A DNA stretch of 64,000 bases, from contig VGGV01000001.1 of the NCBI GenBank assembly GCA_016868455.1, positions 124,001 to 188,000 on the forward strand. Direction: 5' to 3'. The notes below the pieces were generated by a model, which made no database searches, was not told where the DNA came from, and worked only from the letters and a program-made list of their open reading frames with translations. Source of the stretch: Bacteroidota bacterium. GTDB lineage: Bacteria > Bacteroidota > Bacteroidia > Chitinophagales > Chitinophagaceae. The position numbers and the translations under genes are program-made. This document shows positions 1-11,047 of the stretch, in pieces; the first letter of the stretch is position 1; each line of letters begins with the position of its first letter.

Positions 1-335
1 ACAGGTAGTAAGATTATTCTTTTCATTTGTATAGATATTGTTTTATGGTTCAATTTATCCCGTGAAAGTACAGATTTGCCCAGCATGCTTTAAAAAAAGC
101 AACTGCCGGGCGCCCCTTAACTTATCCGGGGTATGGTGAAAGCGGAACAGCAATAAATTTTTGTTAAGACCGGCTTTCGAAAGCTCCTCTATTGAGGGTA
201 TATCCTGAATATTACGCTGAGGCAGTGCCAGCTTTTGGTTGCAGTTACCTATTAATCTTTCTCTCATTCCCGTTAATTGGTGCTGAATTTGCCTAAAGGA
301 TTCAATTGCAATACTTTTACGTAAAATAATAAGGC

Positions 336-3300
336 CTGAAACGGTTCAAGAAAATACTGAAGTGGTTCTTTCTTATCCTGCTTTTTTTGATAGCGGCTGC
401 CTATATTTTTATTCAAACACCGTTTGGTCAAAACTGGATTGCCCGCCAGGTAACCCAAAGACTTTCAAAAGACCTGCAGACGAAAGTCAGGATTCAGCAT
501 GTTGATTTTTCTCTTTTTAACCGGATGCACCTGGAAGGAGTGCTGATTGAAGACCAGCATGGGGATACTGTTTTATACGCCGGTGATGTGAAGGTGCGTA
601 TTACTGACTGGTTTTTTATGAAAAAAAATGCGGAACTGAAATATATCGGACTGGAGAATGCACTCTTTAAATTTCAGCGGACAGATTCGGTATGGCGGCA
701 GCAATTTCTTATTGACTATTTTTCTTCACCTTCCACCGGCAGCGCCCCGAAAAAAAAGGCGGGTATCCGGTTTCATTTAAAAAAACTGGAGATGAAGAAT
801 GTCACCTTCCTGAAAAAAGACGAATGGAAAGGAGATGATCTGGCAATACAGCTTGGGACGCTTAACCTGGATGCGGATAAACTAAGCCTTTCGGGAAACA
901 TATTTGAGGTGAATTCGCTGACGATAAAAGACCCTGTTGTTGCACTGAATAAATATCCAGGCCGCAGACCTCCCAAAAAAATCACTGCAGATGATGTAAT
1001 GGATGAGATCAGGCAAACCATTTCCTGGAATAAGGGGAATACTATAGTAAGGATAGGTAACCTGAAAATCTCCAACGGCATTTTTAAAGCCGATAAGCAG
1101 GGCAGGGAGCCGTTGGCTTATTTTGACGGAAAGCATATACTTTTTAGCGGCATCAATGGCGAGTGGGCACAGGCCAGCTTTACCGGTGATACCATTTTGG
1201 CCAAAGTGAAACTGGCGGCAAAGGAAAGAAGCGGGTTTGAAGTAAAAAATATGACAGCCGATGTGAAGATGACCCCGCAGGGGATGGCTTTCAGCAATAT
1301 GGAGATCATCACCAACCGGAGTGTGCTGCGGAATTATTACTCCATGTCGTACGACGATTTAAAGGATATGGACGATTATATCCACAAAGTGAAGATGGCA
1401 GCTGTCTTTGAAGATTCATATGTGGACAGTGATGATATTGCATTTTTTGCACCGGCACTTGGCAAATGGAAAAAAAATATTGTTCTGAAGGGCAAAGTAA
1501 GAGGTACGGTAGATGACCTGGCAGGAAGAGAAATGCTGGTTCAGGCCGGCAACGGTACTTTGCTGGACGGCGATATTTCCATGACGGGGTTGCCCGATAT
1601 CAACAAGACATTTATTGATTTCAAATCAAATGATTTCAGAACCACTTACCGTGATGCGGTAAGCATTGTGCCGGCAATGCATCGGGTGAGGGCCCCCGAC
1701 CTGCGAAAAATACAATACCTCCGTTTCAAAGGAAACTTTACCGGCTTTATACGGGACTTTGTAACCTTCGGCACTGTTGAAACCAACCTGGGTACGCTTA
1801 CTTCTGATCTCAATATGAAATTACCCGCCGGACAGGAGCCGGTTTATTCCGGCAACCTGGCTTCTGATGATTTCATGATCGGCGAATTGCTGGGCAACAG
1901 CCGGCTTGGCAATATCTCTTTTTCAGCCATCGTAAAAGGAACAGGGTTCAGTTCCAAAACCCGTAATACGACCTTAGATGGCGCCATTCATTACCTGGAC
2001 TTCAATAAATACCGTTACCACAATATTACCGTGGGCGGAAGGCTGGGAAAAAACATGTTTGAAGGAGTTGCCTCAGTGAAAGATGAAAATGCTGATTTAT
2101 TGCTGAATGGGATTCTCGACTTCAACAAAAAATCGCCCCGTTTCCGGCTGCTTGCCGGTGTGGAGAAGGCTGACCTGCTGCGGCTCCGCCTGCTGAACGA
2201 CAGCATTCAGTTCAGCGGTAAGGCCGACCTGGATATGACCAATATATCACTTGATAATTTTCTGGGGATAGCCAAAATTACCGGGGCGGAAATAAAGAGA
2301 AACGGGCGGAAGCTGGCTTTTGATTCACTGATTGTAACAAGCGGTTATACTGATGGCATAAAAACCTTGTCGGTTTCATCCAGCGAATTCAGGGGAACAA
2401 TAGCCGGGCAATACAGCTTTACCAAACTGCCTTCCGTAGTAACTTATTTTTTGAATAAATACTACCCCGCCTATGTAAAGGCGCCGCAGCGGGTGCCCGA
2501 AAACCAGTCGTTCACTTTTGATATTGAAACATATTATACAGATGAATACCCGCAACTGATCCATCCGGGACTGAGTGGTTTGAACAATACCCGACTGAAC
2601 GGAAAACTTGACCTGTCGCAAAATATACTGCAGCTGGCTGCTGAAGCACCACAGTTTAATTTTAAGGGATATAGTTTTGATAAAGTAAAGCTCACCGCTT
2701 CAGGCAATGCCGACAGTCTTGTGCTGACCGGGCAAACAGATCGAATCCGTATTAACGACAGCCTCCGCATTCCGCAGGCCCTGTTCCGCATCAGTTCCCG
2801 CAATGACTCTTCAAAAGTTTCTGTTTTTGCCGGTACTAACCGTCGGGTTGAAAAAGCGGACCTGCATGCACTGGTTCTTACCTATAATGATGGAGTAAAG
2901 ATTGAATTTGACCCTTCCACTTTTACCATTAACAGTAAAACATGGACGATTGATGAGGACGGAGAACTGGTATTCCGGAGTAATACACCTGCCGCCGGTT
3001 TGCTCTCACTATCCGACGGGCAGCAAAAAGTACTTTTTAAAACACAACCCTCTGCAAAAGGAAGCTGGAACGATATCCGGGCGGAACTGAGCAACGTAAA
3101 CCTGGCTGACTTTGCCCCTTATTTCATGACAAAAAACAGGCTGGAGGGATTGCTGTCCGGGAATATTCTGATTGAAAACCCCACAAATAACCTGAGAATA
3201 ACTTCAGATGATCTGCAAACGAAATTCCTGCGACTGGATAATGATTCACTGGGTGAGGTAAAAGCTTCATTGGTGTATGATGATAAAACCAGGGAATTAA

Positions 3301-5207
3301 AAGTAAAGGGCAACACCCTGAACCAGGAAAATTATCTTGGATTTGATGCCCGTATTTTTATAGGCGATAAGGAGAAGGCGAAGAACAACCTTATCGCCCT
3401 AAGGGCAAATAATTTTCAGATCAAAGTGCTGGAAAGGTTCCTGGGCAACCTGTTTTCTCACATGCAGGGTTATCTTACCGGGGATATTGCCATTACCGGG
3501 GAATTTGATAACCTTTCGGTAACAGGAAAAGGCCGTTTGAAGGATGCAGGACTGAAAGTGAATTTTACCCAGTGTTATTATAAAATCCTGGACACCGACA
3601 TTGAACTCACCCCTTACGAAATCAACCTGGATGGCATTGTTCTGAAGGATACCATAACAGGTAATCCCATATATCTTACCGGCGGGATAGAACATCAGTC
3701 GTTTAAAAAAATGTTTTACAACCTGGATATTTCTACCCGCAAACCGGGTATCAGGGACGATGCGAATAACAGACCGGTACAGTTGCTGAACACAACCTAC
3801 AAAGACAACAAACAGTTTTATGGCAACGTAAAAGGCACTGGTTCCATGTCATTGCTGGGTCCGCAGGCCAATATGTACATGAAGATAGATGCCATTGCAT
3901 CGGAGGAAGACAGCAGCTTTATCACCCTGCCGCCATCTGCCACCCGTGAGTCGGGTATTGCCGATTTCCTGGTTGAAAGAAAATATGGCCGGGAAATGGA
4001 GGCCGGGGATGTCAAGGGCAGCACCAATATTATTTATGATGTGGACCTGACGGTAAATAAAACGCCGGTACCCATGGTATCAGTGAGGGTAATACTGGAT
4101 GAGCTGACCGGTGATGAGATAAAGGGCAAGGGTAGCGGATCGATGAACATCCGCTCCGGCACCACAGAACCATTGCTGCTGCGTGGCCGTTTTGATATTG
4201 AAGAGGGTCTTTATGTTTTTACGTTTCAGTCCTTCTTTAAAAAACCATTTGTGCTCCGCAAAGGAAGCGAAAACTACATAGAATGGAACGGCGATCCTTA
4301 CGATGCCAATGTCCGTTTCAATGCAGTGTATACGGCAGAAAGAGTAAGCTTTGCACCGCTCAGGGATTTGCTGCCTGTAAACAGCAGTGCAGTTGCCGCA
4401 AGGGAAAATGTATATGTGGTGGCATCGTTATCAGACAAATTGTTTAAACCTGCTATTAATTTTTCACTTGACTTTCCAGGCTCCAGTGTGGCGGTAAACG
4501 ATCCGGAACTGGCCCTTGTGGTTCAGCAAATGCAGCGCAATGTGAATGAAATTAACCGGCAGGTTACCTATCTGATCGTATTTAACAGTTTTGCACCGGT
4601 AACTTCGGGAACCGGCACTGCCAACAGCACTATCAACGAATTTGTTTACAGCTCTGTTTCCAGCATACTTTTTAATGAAGTGAGCAAGGTAATTAACTCT
4701 GCTTTCGCCAAACTTTTTAATACGGATAATATCGGGTTAAATATCAGCGGCTCGCTTTATAACAGGAACCTGCTGCAAAATGGCAGCAGTTTTAATCCCA
4801 ACCAGGGGCAGTTGGACATTAACATCCCGATTTCTTTATTCAAAGACAGGTTTCTGATAAAAGTAGGCAGCACACTTGATCTTGCACTTGACGGAGGGCC
4901 GGCAGTTCAGGAAGCGCTGAGGCTTTTGCCCGATGTTACGCTGGAATGGCTTATTAATGAAAGCGGCAGTGTAAGGGCCTCCTTCTTTTACCGGGAAAAT
5001 AATGATTACCTGGTTGCATCCACAACCGGCGCACCGGGCAGGGCCAGAAGGATGGGGGCCGATCTTTCGTACCGCAAAGATTTTGACCGGTTGGGTGATA
5101 TTTTTAAAGGTAAGAGTAAAAAAAGAAAAACATCTGAAACACCGGCATTGCCGCCAGCCGCTGAAATAAAAACGGAGGAGGCACCAAAGAAAGAAAACGA
5201 CGAATAA
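336..5207 (+). CDS. TamB-like translocation/assembly module protein (DUF490 C-terminus); start uncertain
   Basis: 1606-aa ORF (387..5207) with N-terminal TM anchor followed by QTPFGQNW and a C-terminal DUF490-like region (GSLYNRNLLQNGSSFNPNQGQLDINIPISLFKDRFLIKVG). Open frame extends upstream to 333 with LKRFKKILKWFFLILLFLIAAAY, no ATG. Confidence 0.85.
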   Translation: MKRFKKILKWFFLILLFLIAAAYIFIQTPFGQNWIARQVTQRLSKDLQTKVRIQHVDFSLFNRMHLEGVLIEDQHGDTVLYAGDVKVRITDWFFMKKNAELKYIGLENALFKFQRTDSVWRQQFLIDYFSSPSTGSAPKKKAGIRFHLKKLEMKNVTFLKKDEWKGDDLAIQLGTLNLDADKLSLSGNIFEVNSLTIKDPVVALNKYPGRRPPKKITADDVMDEIRQTISWNKGNTIVRIGNLKISNGIFKADKQGREPLAYFDGKHILFSGINGEWAQASFTGDTILAKVKLAAKERSGFEVKNMTADVKMTPQGMAFSNMEIITNRSVLRNYYSMSYDDLKDMDDYIHKVKMAAVFEDSYVDSDDIAFFAPALGKWKKNIVLKGKVRGTVDDLAGREMLVQAGNGTLLDGDISMTGLPDINKTFIDFKSNDFRTTYRDAVSIVPAMHRVRAPDLRKIQYLRFKGNFTGFIRDFVTFGTVETNLGTLTSDLNMKLPAGQEPVYSGNLASDDFMIGELLGNSRLGNISFSAIVKGTGFSSKTRNTTLDGAIHYLDFNKYRYHNITVGGRLGKNMFEGVASVKDENADLLLNGILDFNKKSPRFRLLAGVEKADLLRLRLLNDSIQFSGKADLDMTNISLDNFLGIAKITGAEIKRNGRKLAFDSLIVTSGYTDGIKTLSVSSSEFRGTIAGQYSFTKLPSVVTYFLNKYYPAYVKAPQRVPENQSFTFDIETYYTDEYPQLIHPGLSGLNNTRLNGKLDLSQNILQLAAEAPQFNFKGYSFDKVKLTASGNADSLVLTGQTDRIRINDSLRIPQALFRISSRNDSSKVSVFAGTNRRVEKADLHALVLTYNDGVKIEFDPSTFTINSKTWTIDEDGELVFRSNTPAAGLLSLSDGQQKVLFKTQPSAKGSWNDIRAELSNVNLADFAPYFMTKNRLEGLLSGNILIENPTNNLRITSDDLQTKFLRLDNDSLGEVKASLVYDDKTRELKVKGNTLNQENYLGFDARIFIGDKEKAKNNLIALRANNFQIKVLERFLGNLFSHMQGYLTGDIAITGEFDNLSVTGKGRLKDAGLKVNFTQCYYKILDTDIELTPYEINLDGIVLKDTITGNPIYLTGGIEHQSFKKMFYNLDISTRKPGIRDDANNRPVQLLNTTYKDNKQFYGNVKGTGSMSLLGPQANMYMKIDAIASEEDSSFITLPPSATRESGIADFLVERKYGREMEAGDVKGSTNIIYDVDLTVNKTPVPMVSVRVILDELTGDEIKGKGSGSMNIRSGTTEPLLLRGRFDIEEGLYVFTFQSFFKKPFVLRKGSENYIEWNGDPYDANVRFNAVYTAERVSFAPLRDLLPVNSSAVAARENVYVVASLSDKLFKPAINFSLDFPGSSVAVNDPELALVVQQMQRNVNEINRQVTYLIVFNSFAPVTSGTGTANSTINEFVYSSVSSILFNEVSKVINSAFAKLFNTDNIGLNISGSLYNRNLLQNGSSFNPNQGQLDINIPISLFKDRFLIKVGSTLDLALDGGPAVQEALRLLPDVTLEWLINESGSVRASFFYRENNDYLVASTTGAPGRARRMGADLSYRKDFDRLGDIFKGKSKKRKTSETPALPPAAEIKTEEAPKKENDE

Positions 5208-5266
5208 AAAAACCTCTCAGGGCGGGGTCTGGTTATTTGGAGTTTGTGATTTGGTTCTTGTGGTTT

Positions 5267-6490
5267 TTATTCATCTTCCATTATTTCATGACCCAGTTTA
5301 TCTCTTTTTACGGAAAGGTATTTTTCATTATAAGGATTGGGGTTTATCTCAATGGGGATGTTTTCCACAATTTCCAGTCCGTAACCTATCAGACCAACTC
5401 TTTTGCGGGGATTGTTGGTCATAAGCCTGAGTTTGGTAATACCGAGATGCCTTAATATTTGTGCTCCGAGTCCGTAATCCCGCTGATCCATCTGGAAGCC
5501 GAGGTGAATGTTGGCTTCTACCGTATCCATGCCCTGCTCCTGCAGTCTGTATGCTTTTAGTTTGTTCAGCAAACCAATGCCGCGGCCTTCCTGGTTCATA
5601 TAAAGGATGGCGCCTTTCCCTTCGGCCTGTACCATTTTCATGGCTTTGTGCAGTTGTTCGCCGCAGTCGCAGCGCAGCGAACCCAGGATATCGCCGGTAA
5701 AACAGGAAGAATGCACCCTGATGAGCACCGGTTCATCTTTTGCCCAGGTTCCTTTAATGAGCGCCAGGTGCTCATTGGAGGAAAGCTTTTCTTTAAAAGC
5801 CACCAGCATAAAATCACCATAACGGGTGGGCATTTCCACTCTCACCACTTCTTCAATCAATGAATCTGTTTTGATGCGGTATTCAATCAGGTCTTTAATG
5901 GAAATGATCTTGAAATCAAATTTATTGGCGATGTCCAATAGTTGCGGAAGCCGGGCCATGGTGCCATCATCATTCATAATTTCCACAAGCACTCCTGCAG
6001 CTTCAAGCCCTGCCAGCCTGGCGAGGTCAACGGCGGCTTCTGTATGCCCGGCGCGGCGCAGCACACCCCCCTTTTTTGCCCGGAGAGGAAAAATGTGGCC
6101 CGGTCGTCCCAGATCGGATGGCTGTGTCCGGGGATCAATTAATGCCTGTATGGTTTTAGCCCTGTCATGGGCTGAAATCCCGGTAGTGCATCCATGGCCG
6201 AGCAGGTCAACCGATACGGTAAAGGCTGTTTCATGCAGGGCCGTGTTATTGTTTACCATAAGTTCAAGACCCAGCGCATCACAGCGTTCCTCGGGCAGGG
6301 CGGCACAAATAAGCCCCCTGCCGTATTTACTCATGAAGTTGATGACTTCAGGGGTTACATAACGGGCAGCAGCGACAAAATCACCTTCATTTTCCCGGTC
6401 TTCATCATCAACCACTACCACCAGTTTGCCTTTTTTAATATCTTCAAGGGCGCTGTCAATCAAATCAAGCATAACCACATTTTCCTGCAA
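5267..6490 (-). CDS. ribBA: Bifunctional 3,4-dihydroxy-2-butanone-4-phosphate synthase / GTP cyclohydrolase II
   Basis: 407 aa; [11 protein letters not shown] motif (RibB) and GTP cyclohydrolase II motifs [30 protein letters not shown]. Confidence 0.95.
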   Translation of the reverse strand: MQENVVMLDLIDSALEDIKKGKLVVVVDDEDRENEGDFVAAARYVTPEVINFMSKYGRGLICAALPEERCDALGLELMVNNNTALHETAFTVSVDLLGHGCTTGISAHDRAKTIQALIDPRTQPSDLGRPGHIFPLRAKKGGVLRRAGHTEAAVDLARLAGLEAAGVLVEIMNDDGTMARLPQLLDIANKFDFKIISIKDLIEYRIKTDSLIEEVVRVEMPTRYGDFMLVAFKEKLSSNEHLALIKGTWAKDEPVLIRVHSSCFTGDILGSLRCDCGEQLHKAMKMVQAEGKGAILYMNQEGRGIGLLNKLKAYRLQEQGMDTVEANIHLGFQMDQRDYGLGAQILRHLGITKLRLMTNNPRKRVGLIGYGLEIVENIPIEINPNPYNEKYLSVKRDKLGHEIMEDE

Positions 6491-6654
6491 AAATAGAACA
6501 AAGCAACGGACCCTCTGATTTGAGCGTTTTAAGGCAGCAAAAAAGGGTGGCGGATTGTCATTATAAAGCCTTATTTTTCAGGCTGGATTTGTTAATATTT
6601 GTCTATTTTTATTTTGGGAATATTCCCTTTCTTTGCATCCGAAAACCAATCTAT

Positions 6655-9600
6655 ATGCTTAAGAGAATACTCTTTTTCTTTGCTTTGGCCCTGATGGTCA
6701 GTCCATTCGTATCTGCCCAGATCACTACTTCTACCATCACCGGTACAGTAAAAAGTACTTCAGATGATCCTCTGATAGGGGCTACAGTAGTTGCCACCCA
6801 TGTTCCCACCGGAACCAAATACACAACGGTTTCCCGTGCCGGCGGGGTTATCAGGATTGAGAATATGAGGTCGGGTGGTCCGTATACCATTGAGGTTACA
6901 TTCGTAGGTTATGATAAGGAAACGTACTCAGATATTTATCTGCAGCTTGCTGAATCATTCATTCTTAACCCGGCATTGAAGAAAACAGAAAAAGTTCTGG
7001 AAACCGTAGTGCTGACCTCTACAGGCCGCAGCCAGATTCTGAATAAAAACAGAACAGGCGCTGTAACCAATATTGGACTTCGGCAGATTTCTGAACTTCC
7101 AACTATTACCCGAAGCCTTAATGATATTACAAGAATAACCCCGGAGTCAAACGGGGCATCAATCGGCGGAGGTAATTACCGCCAAAACAATTTTACAATT
7201 GATGGCGCCGACTTCAATAACAGTTTTGGTATTGGTCAGAATCTTCCAGCCGGGGGCCGGCCTATTTCAGTTGATGCAATCGGCGAAATTTCTGTAAACA
7301 TTACTCCTTTTGATGTACGCCAGTCCGGTTTTATAGGAAGCGCCATCAATGCCATCACCCGTTCGGGGACTAATGACTTTTCCGGTTCTGTATATAAATA
7401 TTTCAGGAATGAAAGATACCGCGGCGATAAAGTTGATAAAACTGAATTTATCCGCCCTGTTGAAGATTTTAAGCAATGGGGTTTTCGTTTAGGAGGCCCG
7501 ATTATCAAAAATAAACTTTTCTTCTTTATTAATTACGAAACGGAAAATCAACCCAGAGCTATTCAAACTAATTTTGCTTCATCCACAGCAAGACCATTTG
7601 GAAGTGCGCCAAACATCGCCAGGCCTACTGCTGATTCGTTGAACTTTATCAGCAATTACCTGCTGACTAATTATGGTTATGTAACAGGGTCATTTGATAA
7701 TTACACTCCCAATATTGATCAGGAAAAATATATGGGACGCCTTGACTGGAATATCAGCAACAGGCATAATCTCGTACTTCGTTACAGCCAGGTGGAAGGA
7801 GGGACCCCTAATCCTCTCAGCAGTTCAACAGGCGGAGCAGGGTTTAATTACCCAACCGGGCTTGGGCGTACAAACAATAACTCGCTATGGTTTAAAAACT
7901 CCAACTATTTCCAGGGGGAAAATTTTTATTCGATGGCGGCTGAGCTAAATTCCAACTGGGGAAAAACATCCAACGTTTTCCGTGCAACATACACCTATCA
8001 GAACGATTCCCGTTCTTCTGAAAGCCAGACATTTCCACTGGTGGATATCCTGAGTTCAACAGGTGTCGCTACACCAGCACCTTATACCACTTTCGGATTT
8101 GAGCCGTTTACATTTGGCAACATCAGAAAAGTAAAAGTGTATTCAATTGTTGATAATTTCAGCTGGACCAAGAACAAACACAGCTGGACTGTGGGTGGCC
8201 AGTTTGAGCAAAGTGAAACAATTAACGGCTTCCAGCGGTTTGCCACTAGCTATTATGTTTTCAATACCTGGAACGATTTTGCCAGTGCACTGGACCCCAA
8301 TCCGGCCAATCGCAGAAAACCCGAGCATTTTGTTCTCACTTATTCCCTGTCGAAAAACTTTGCACCTGCCTTTTCTGCATTTAAGTTCAGACAATATTCA
8401 TTATACGGTCAGGATGAAATTGCCATTACAAGGAATTTCAGGTTAACCGTAGGATTAAGACTTGACTTGCCCTCTTACCCGGATGTACCTCAGATACTCA
8501 CTCATCCGCTGGTACTGGCACAAACTTTTGAAGGTGGAGAAAAGGTTAATACAGGTAATCTGCCAAAAGTAAGGTTCATGTGGTCTCCAAGAATGGGCTT
8601 TAACTGGGATCTTTACGGAGATCGTTCTTTACAAATCCGCGGGGGTACCGGTATATTTACCGGCCGGGTTCCTTTTGTATGGATAGTGAGCCAGTCGGGT
8701 GATAATGGAATGATACAAATTACACAGGCATTTAATGGCCAGGCCAACACCCCCGGCCCTTTCAATCCTGACCTCGCTGCATATCGTCCCGGTTCTGTAC
8801 CCCAGGCCGGAACCATTGTGCCTGCATCTGTTACCGCACTTGACCCGGATTTCAGGAACCCGCAAAGCTGGAAATCAAGCATAGCCATGGACGCCAGAAT
8901 GCCATGGGGTATAATCGCAACGGTTGAGGCTATTTTTAATAAAGACCTTAAAACTGTTTATTTCCGCAGCCCCAACTACCAGCTTCCGCAAAATTTGAAT
9001 GTGGCTAACTATCCTGATAACAGGCCGATGTACGGTGCCTCAGTTCCTACCAGGTTCATCAACAGGTTAAATACAGCCGGCGTTTTTGTACCCGGCGGCA
9101 GTGCGGCATTTTCTCCTGTTATTATTGATAATGCACCCAAATCAAAAGGGTATTATGCTTCATTTACCGTAAAAGTTGAAAAACCTTTCAGTAAGGGCTT
9201 CTCCGGTTCGGTGGCCTATACCAAATCACTGGCCGCCAACCTACATGACGGAAGTGGTGACCAGGCCCTGGGCACATACCAAAATACCCAGCAGGTAAAT
9301 ACACTGAATGTTCCTGAGCTTTCTCATGCCAGTTATGTGCTTCCCGACAGATTTGTTGCCTCTCTTTCGTACAGAAAAGAGTACCTGAAACATCTTGCAA
9401 CAACCATCGCCTTCTTTTATCAGGGTTCGGTTAATTACCGTTTCTCCTATGTATATGGCGCTGATTTTAATCGTGATGGTATTAATGGTAATGATCTTAT
9501 CTTTATACCCACTGCGACCCAGGTGCAGCAAATGCAATTTGTGGCTCAAATTATCAACGGGGTAAACTATGACCAGAATGCACAAAGGGCCTTGTTTGAA

Positions 9601-9999
9601 GAATACATCCAGCAGGACAAATACCTGCGGACGCACAGGGGGCAATATGCTGAGCGCAACGGCGCAATGGCACCATGGAGAAACCAACTTGACATTAAAT
9701 TCCTGCAAGACTTATTTGTAAAAACCGGTAAATACCGCAATACGCTGCAGTTTTCAGTTGACATATTCAACGCTGGAAACCTGATTAATCCAAGCTGGGG
9801 TAAGGGAAAGGCAGTTAATGCCACTTCCATTCTGGTTCCTCAAAACCAAAATTCACTGATACCAGGAGGTACAGTAATACCCACTTTCAGGCTGGCAACT
9901 GACAGGGGGCAAATCATTACCCGAACTTTCAGGGATGTGGTAAGCACAGCTTCTACTTACTCTATCCAGTTGGGACTGCGGTATATTTTTAATAACTAA
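6655..9999 (+). CDS. TonB-dependent receptor with carboxypeptidase-regulatory-like N-terminal domain (Oar-like)
   Basis: Signal peptide MLKRILFFFALALMVSPFVSAQ, CarboxypepD_reg-like repeat, plug domain, C-terminal aromatic beta strand (YSIQLGLRYIFNN). ORF track starts earlier at 6520; ATG at 6655 is more likely. Confidence 0.9.
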   Translation: MLKRILFFFALALMVSPFVSAQITTSTITGTVKSTSDDPLIGATVVATHVPTGTKYTTVSRAGGVIRIENMRSGGPYTIEVTFVGYDKETYSDIYLQLAESFILNPALKKTEKVLETVVLTSTGRSQILNKNRTGAVTNIGLRQISELPTITRSLNDITRITPESNGASIGGGNYRQNNFTIDGADFNNSFGIGQNLPAGGRPISVDAIGEISVNITPFDVRQSGFIGSAINAITRSGTNDFSGSVYKYFRNERYRGDKVDKTEFIRPVEDFKQWGFRLGGPIIKNKLFFFINYETENQPRAIQTNFASSTARPFGSAPNIARPTADSLNFISNYLLTNYGYVTGSFDNYTPNIDQEKYMGRLDWNISNRHNLVLRYSQVEGGTPNPLSSSTGGAGFNYPTGLGRTNNNSLWFKNSNYFQGENFYSMAAELNSNWGKTSNVFRATYTYQNDSRSSESQTFPLVDILSSTGVATPAPYTTFGFEPFTFGNIRKVKVYSIVDNFSWTKNKHSWTVGGQFEQSETINGFQRFATSYYVFNTWNDFASALDPNPANRRKPEHFVLTYSLSKNFAPAFSAFKFRQYSLYGQDEIAITRNFRLTVGLRLDLPSYPDVPQILTHPLVLAQTFEGGEKVNTGNLPKVRFMWSPRMGFNWDLYGDRSLQIRGGTGIFTGRVPFVWIVSQSGDNGMIQITQAFNGQANTPGPFNPDLAAYRPGSVPQAGTIVPASVTALDPDFRNPQSWKSSIAMDARMPWGIIATVEAIFNKDLKTVYFRSPNYQLPQNLNVANYPDNRPMYGASVPTRFINRLNTAGVFVPGGSAAFSPVIIDNAPKSKGYYASFTVKVEKPFSKGFSGSVAYTKSLAANLHDGSGDQALGTYQNTQQVNTLNVPELSHASYVLPDRFVASLSYRKEYLKHLATTIAFFYQGSVNYRFSYVYGADFNRDGINGNDLIFIPTATQVQQMQFVAQIINGVNYDQNAQRALFEEYIQQDKYLRTHRGQYAERNGAMAPWRNQLDIKFLQDLFVKTGKYRNTLQFSVDIFNAGNLINPSWGKGKAVNATSILVPQNQNSLIPGGTVIPTFRLATDRGQIITRTFRDVVSTASTYSIQLGLRYIFNN

Positions 10000-10016
10000 A
10001 ATCTAGATTTATCCAT

Positions 10017-10052
10017 AAAAAATCCTGTTGGTATTTCCAGCGGGATTTTTTT
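10017..10052 (+). terminator. Rho-independent terminator after TonB-dependent receptor
   Basis: AAAAAATCCTGTTGG-TATTT-CCAGCGGGATTTTTTT hairpin (with G-U pairs) and T-run 18 bp after the stop. Confidence 0.75.
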
Positions 10053-10126
10053 ATTGTATGCAGATCAATGCTGTAATTTTCCCCAGCCCCACAGTAAAAA
10101 CTCCGGTGCTGGACCATCTTGGCAGC

Positions 10127-10264
10127 AGGCACCGGGTGGCTTATATGCACAAAATGCTGGAGCACGGCACAGGGGCAGACCGCCAGTTAGCCGTATTTGA
10201 AAAAACAAAAAAACTGGCTGAATTGGCCAGTTACATCAACAGCCAGTACCTGGTAGGGATATAG
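10127..10264 (+). pseudogene. C-terminal remnant of a carboxylate-amine ligase (GCS2/YbdK-like)
   Basis: Translation RHRVAYMHKMLEHGTGADRQLAVFEKTKKLAELASYINSQYLVGI resembles only the extreme C-terminus (GTGADRQLxVFExT) of that family; no upstream domain present. Confidence 0.5.
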
Positions 10265-10271
10265 TTTCCTT

Positions 10272-10930
10272 TTATTTTCTTCCAAAAAACTTTCCAATGG
10301 AAATCCCTGCAGCCCGGTGAACAATGCGGGGGGCCGTTATCCGTATTAACAATACTGCCGATACCATGTGTATAGTGAGCAAATATGACAAAACCTCCGG
10401 CAGTTTCATATCCGGCCTGCAGTAAAAGGTTGGCTCCAAAGCGGCCATAATCACCAAAACTGAATTTCATGTTCCGGTTTACCGAACCGCCGCCGCTTTT
10501 ATTGAATTTTTCTTTCCCGAACAGCTGCACATCAATGGAAGGACCGGCCTTGATAAAAAAATGACCGTCTTCTTCACTGAAATTATATTGCAGCATAGGG
10601 GCCAGTTCAAACGTATGCAGGGTTACATCATTATCCACCGCTTAAGAATCCGGAGGAAACGAAGGCCGGGTGAGTTTTACTTTGAAACCCTTCATGCTGT
10701 AAAAGACAGCAGGCGAAAAAAATAATTTTCCTTCAAACTGGATTCTTGCCATTGCGCCTGCCTGAAAGCCATACTTAATCTCTGTTTCCTGTTTTGTTTT
10801 TCCCAGGTTGATTTCGGGAGTGCTGTAAGCAGCATCGGTTATCTGCGGCCCGGCAAAAACGCCGAACTCAGCCTGGCTATAAACATGCATTGCTATAATG
10901 ATGTATAAAAAAGTAATCGTTTTTTTTCAT
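10272..10930 (-). pseudogene. Outer-membrane beta-barrel (PorT-like) protein with three lesions
   Basis: Frames 10642..10890 and 10231..10638 are collinear, separated by in-frame TAA (10642-10644). C-terminal strand APRIVHRAAGISIGKFFGRK* is in another frame after a G6 run (10328-10333). Signal peptide KTITFLYIIIAMHVYSQ joins its ATG (10928-10930) only if the 8-T run at 10920-10927 were 7. Confidence 0.7.
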
Positions 10931-11047
10931 ATTACTGTTATGGTATAAGCGATAAAAGTAGCTATTAAATCCCGTTAGTACAACCTTTGGGGGAATTAAG
11001 TGTGACAGGCAGTTATTGACTGAAATTCAGAAGCCGGTAAAGATTAT

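Noticed and set aside
55-267. 70-aa minus-strand ORF at the left edge
   Set aside because: No family recognised and could be part of a truncated feature; evidence too weak to call a gene.
5826-6362. 178-aa plus-strand ORF opposite ribBA
   Set aside because: Antisense to a clearly conserved gene; low-complexity Ser/Arg-rich translation; shadow ORF.
9241-9708. 155-aa minus-strand ORF opposite the TonB receptor
   Set aside because: Shadow ORF in a conserved coding region, no plausible signal or motif.
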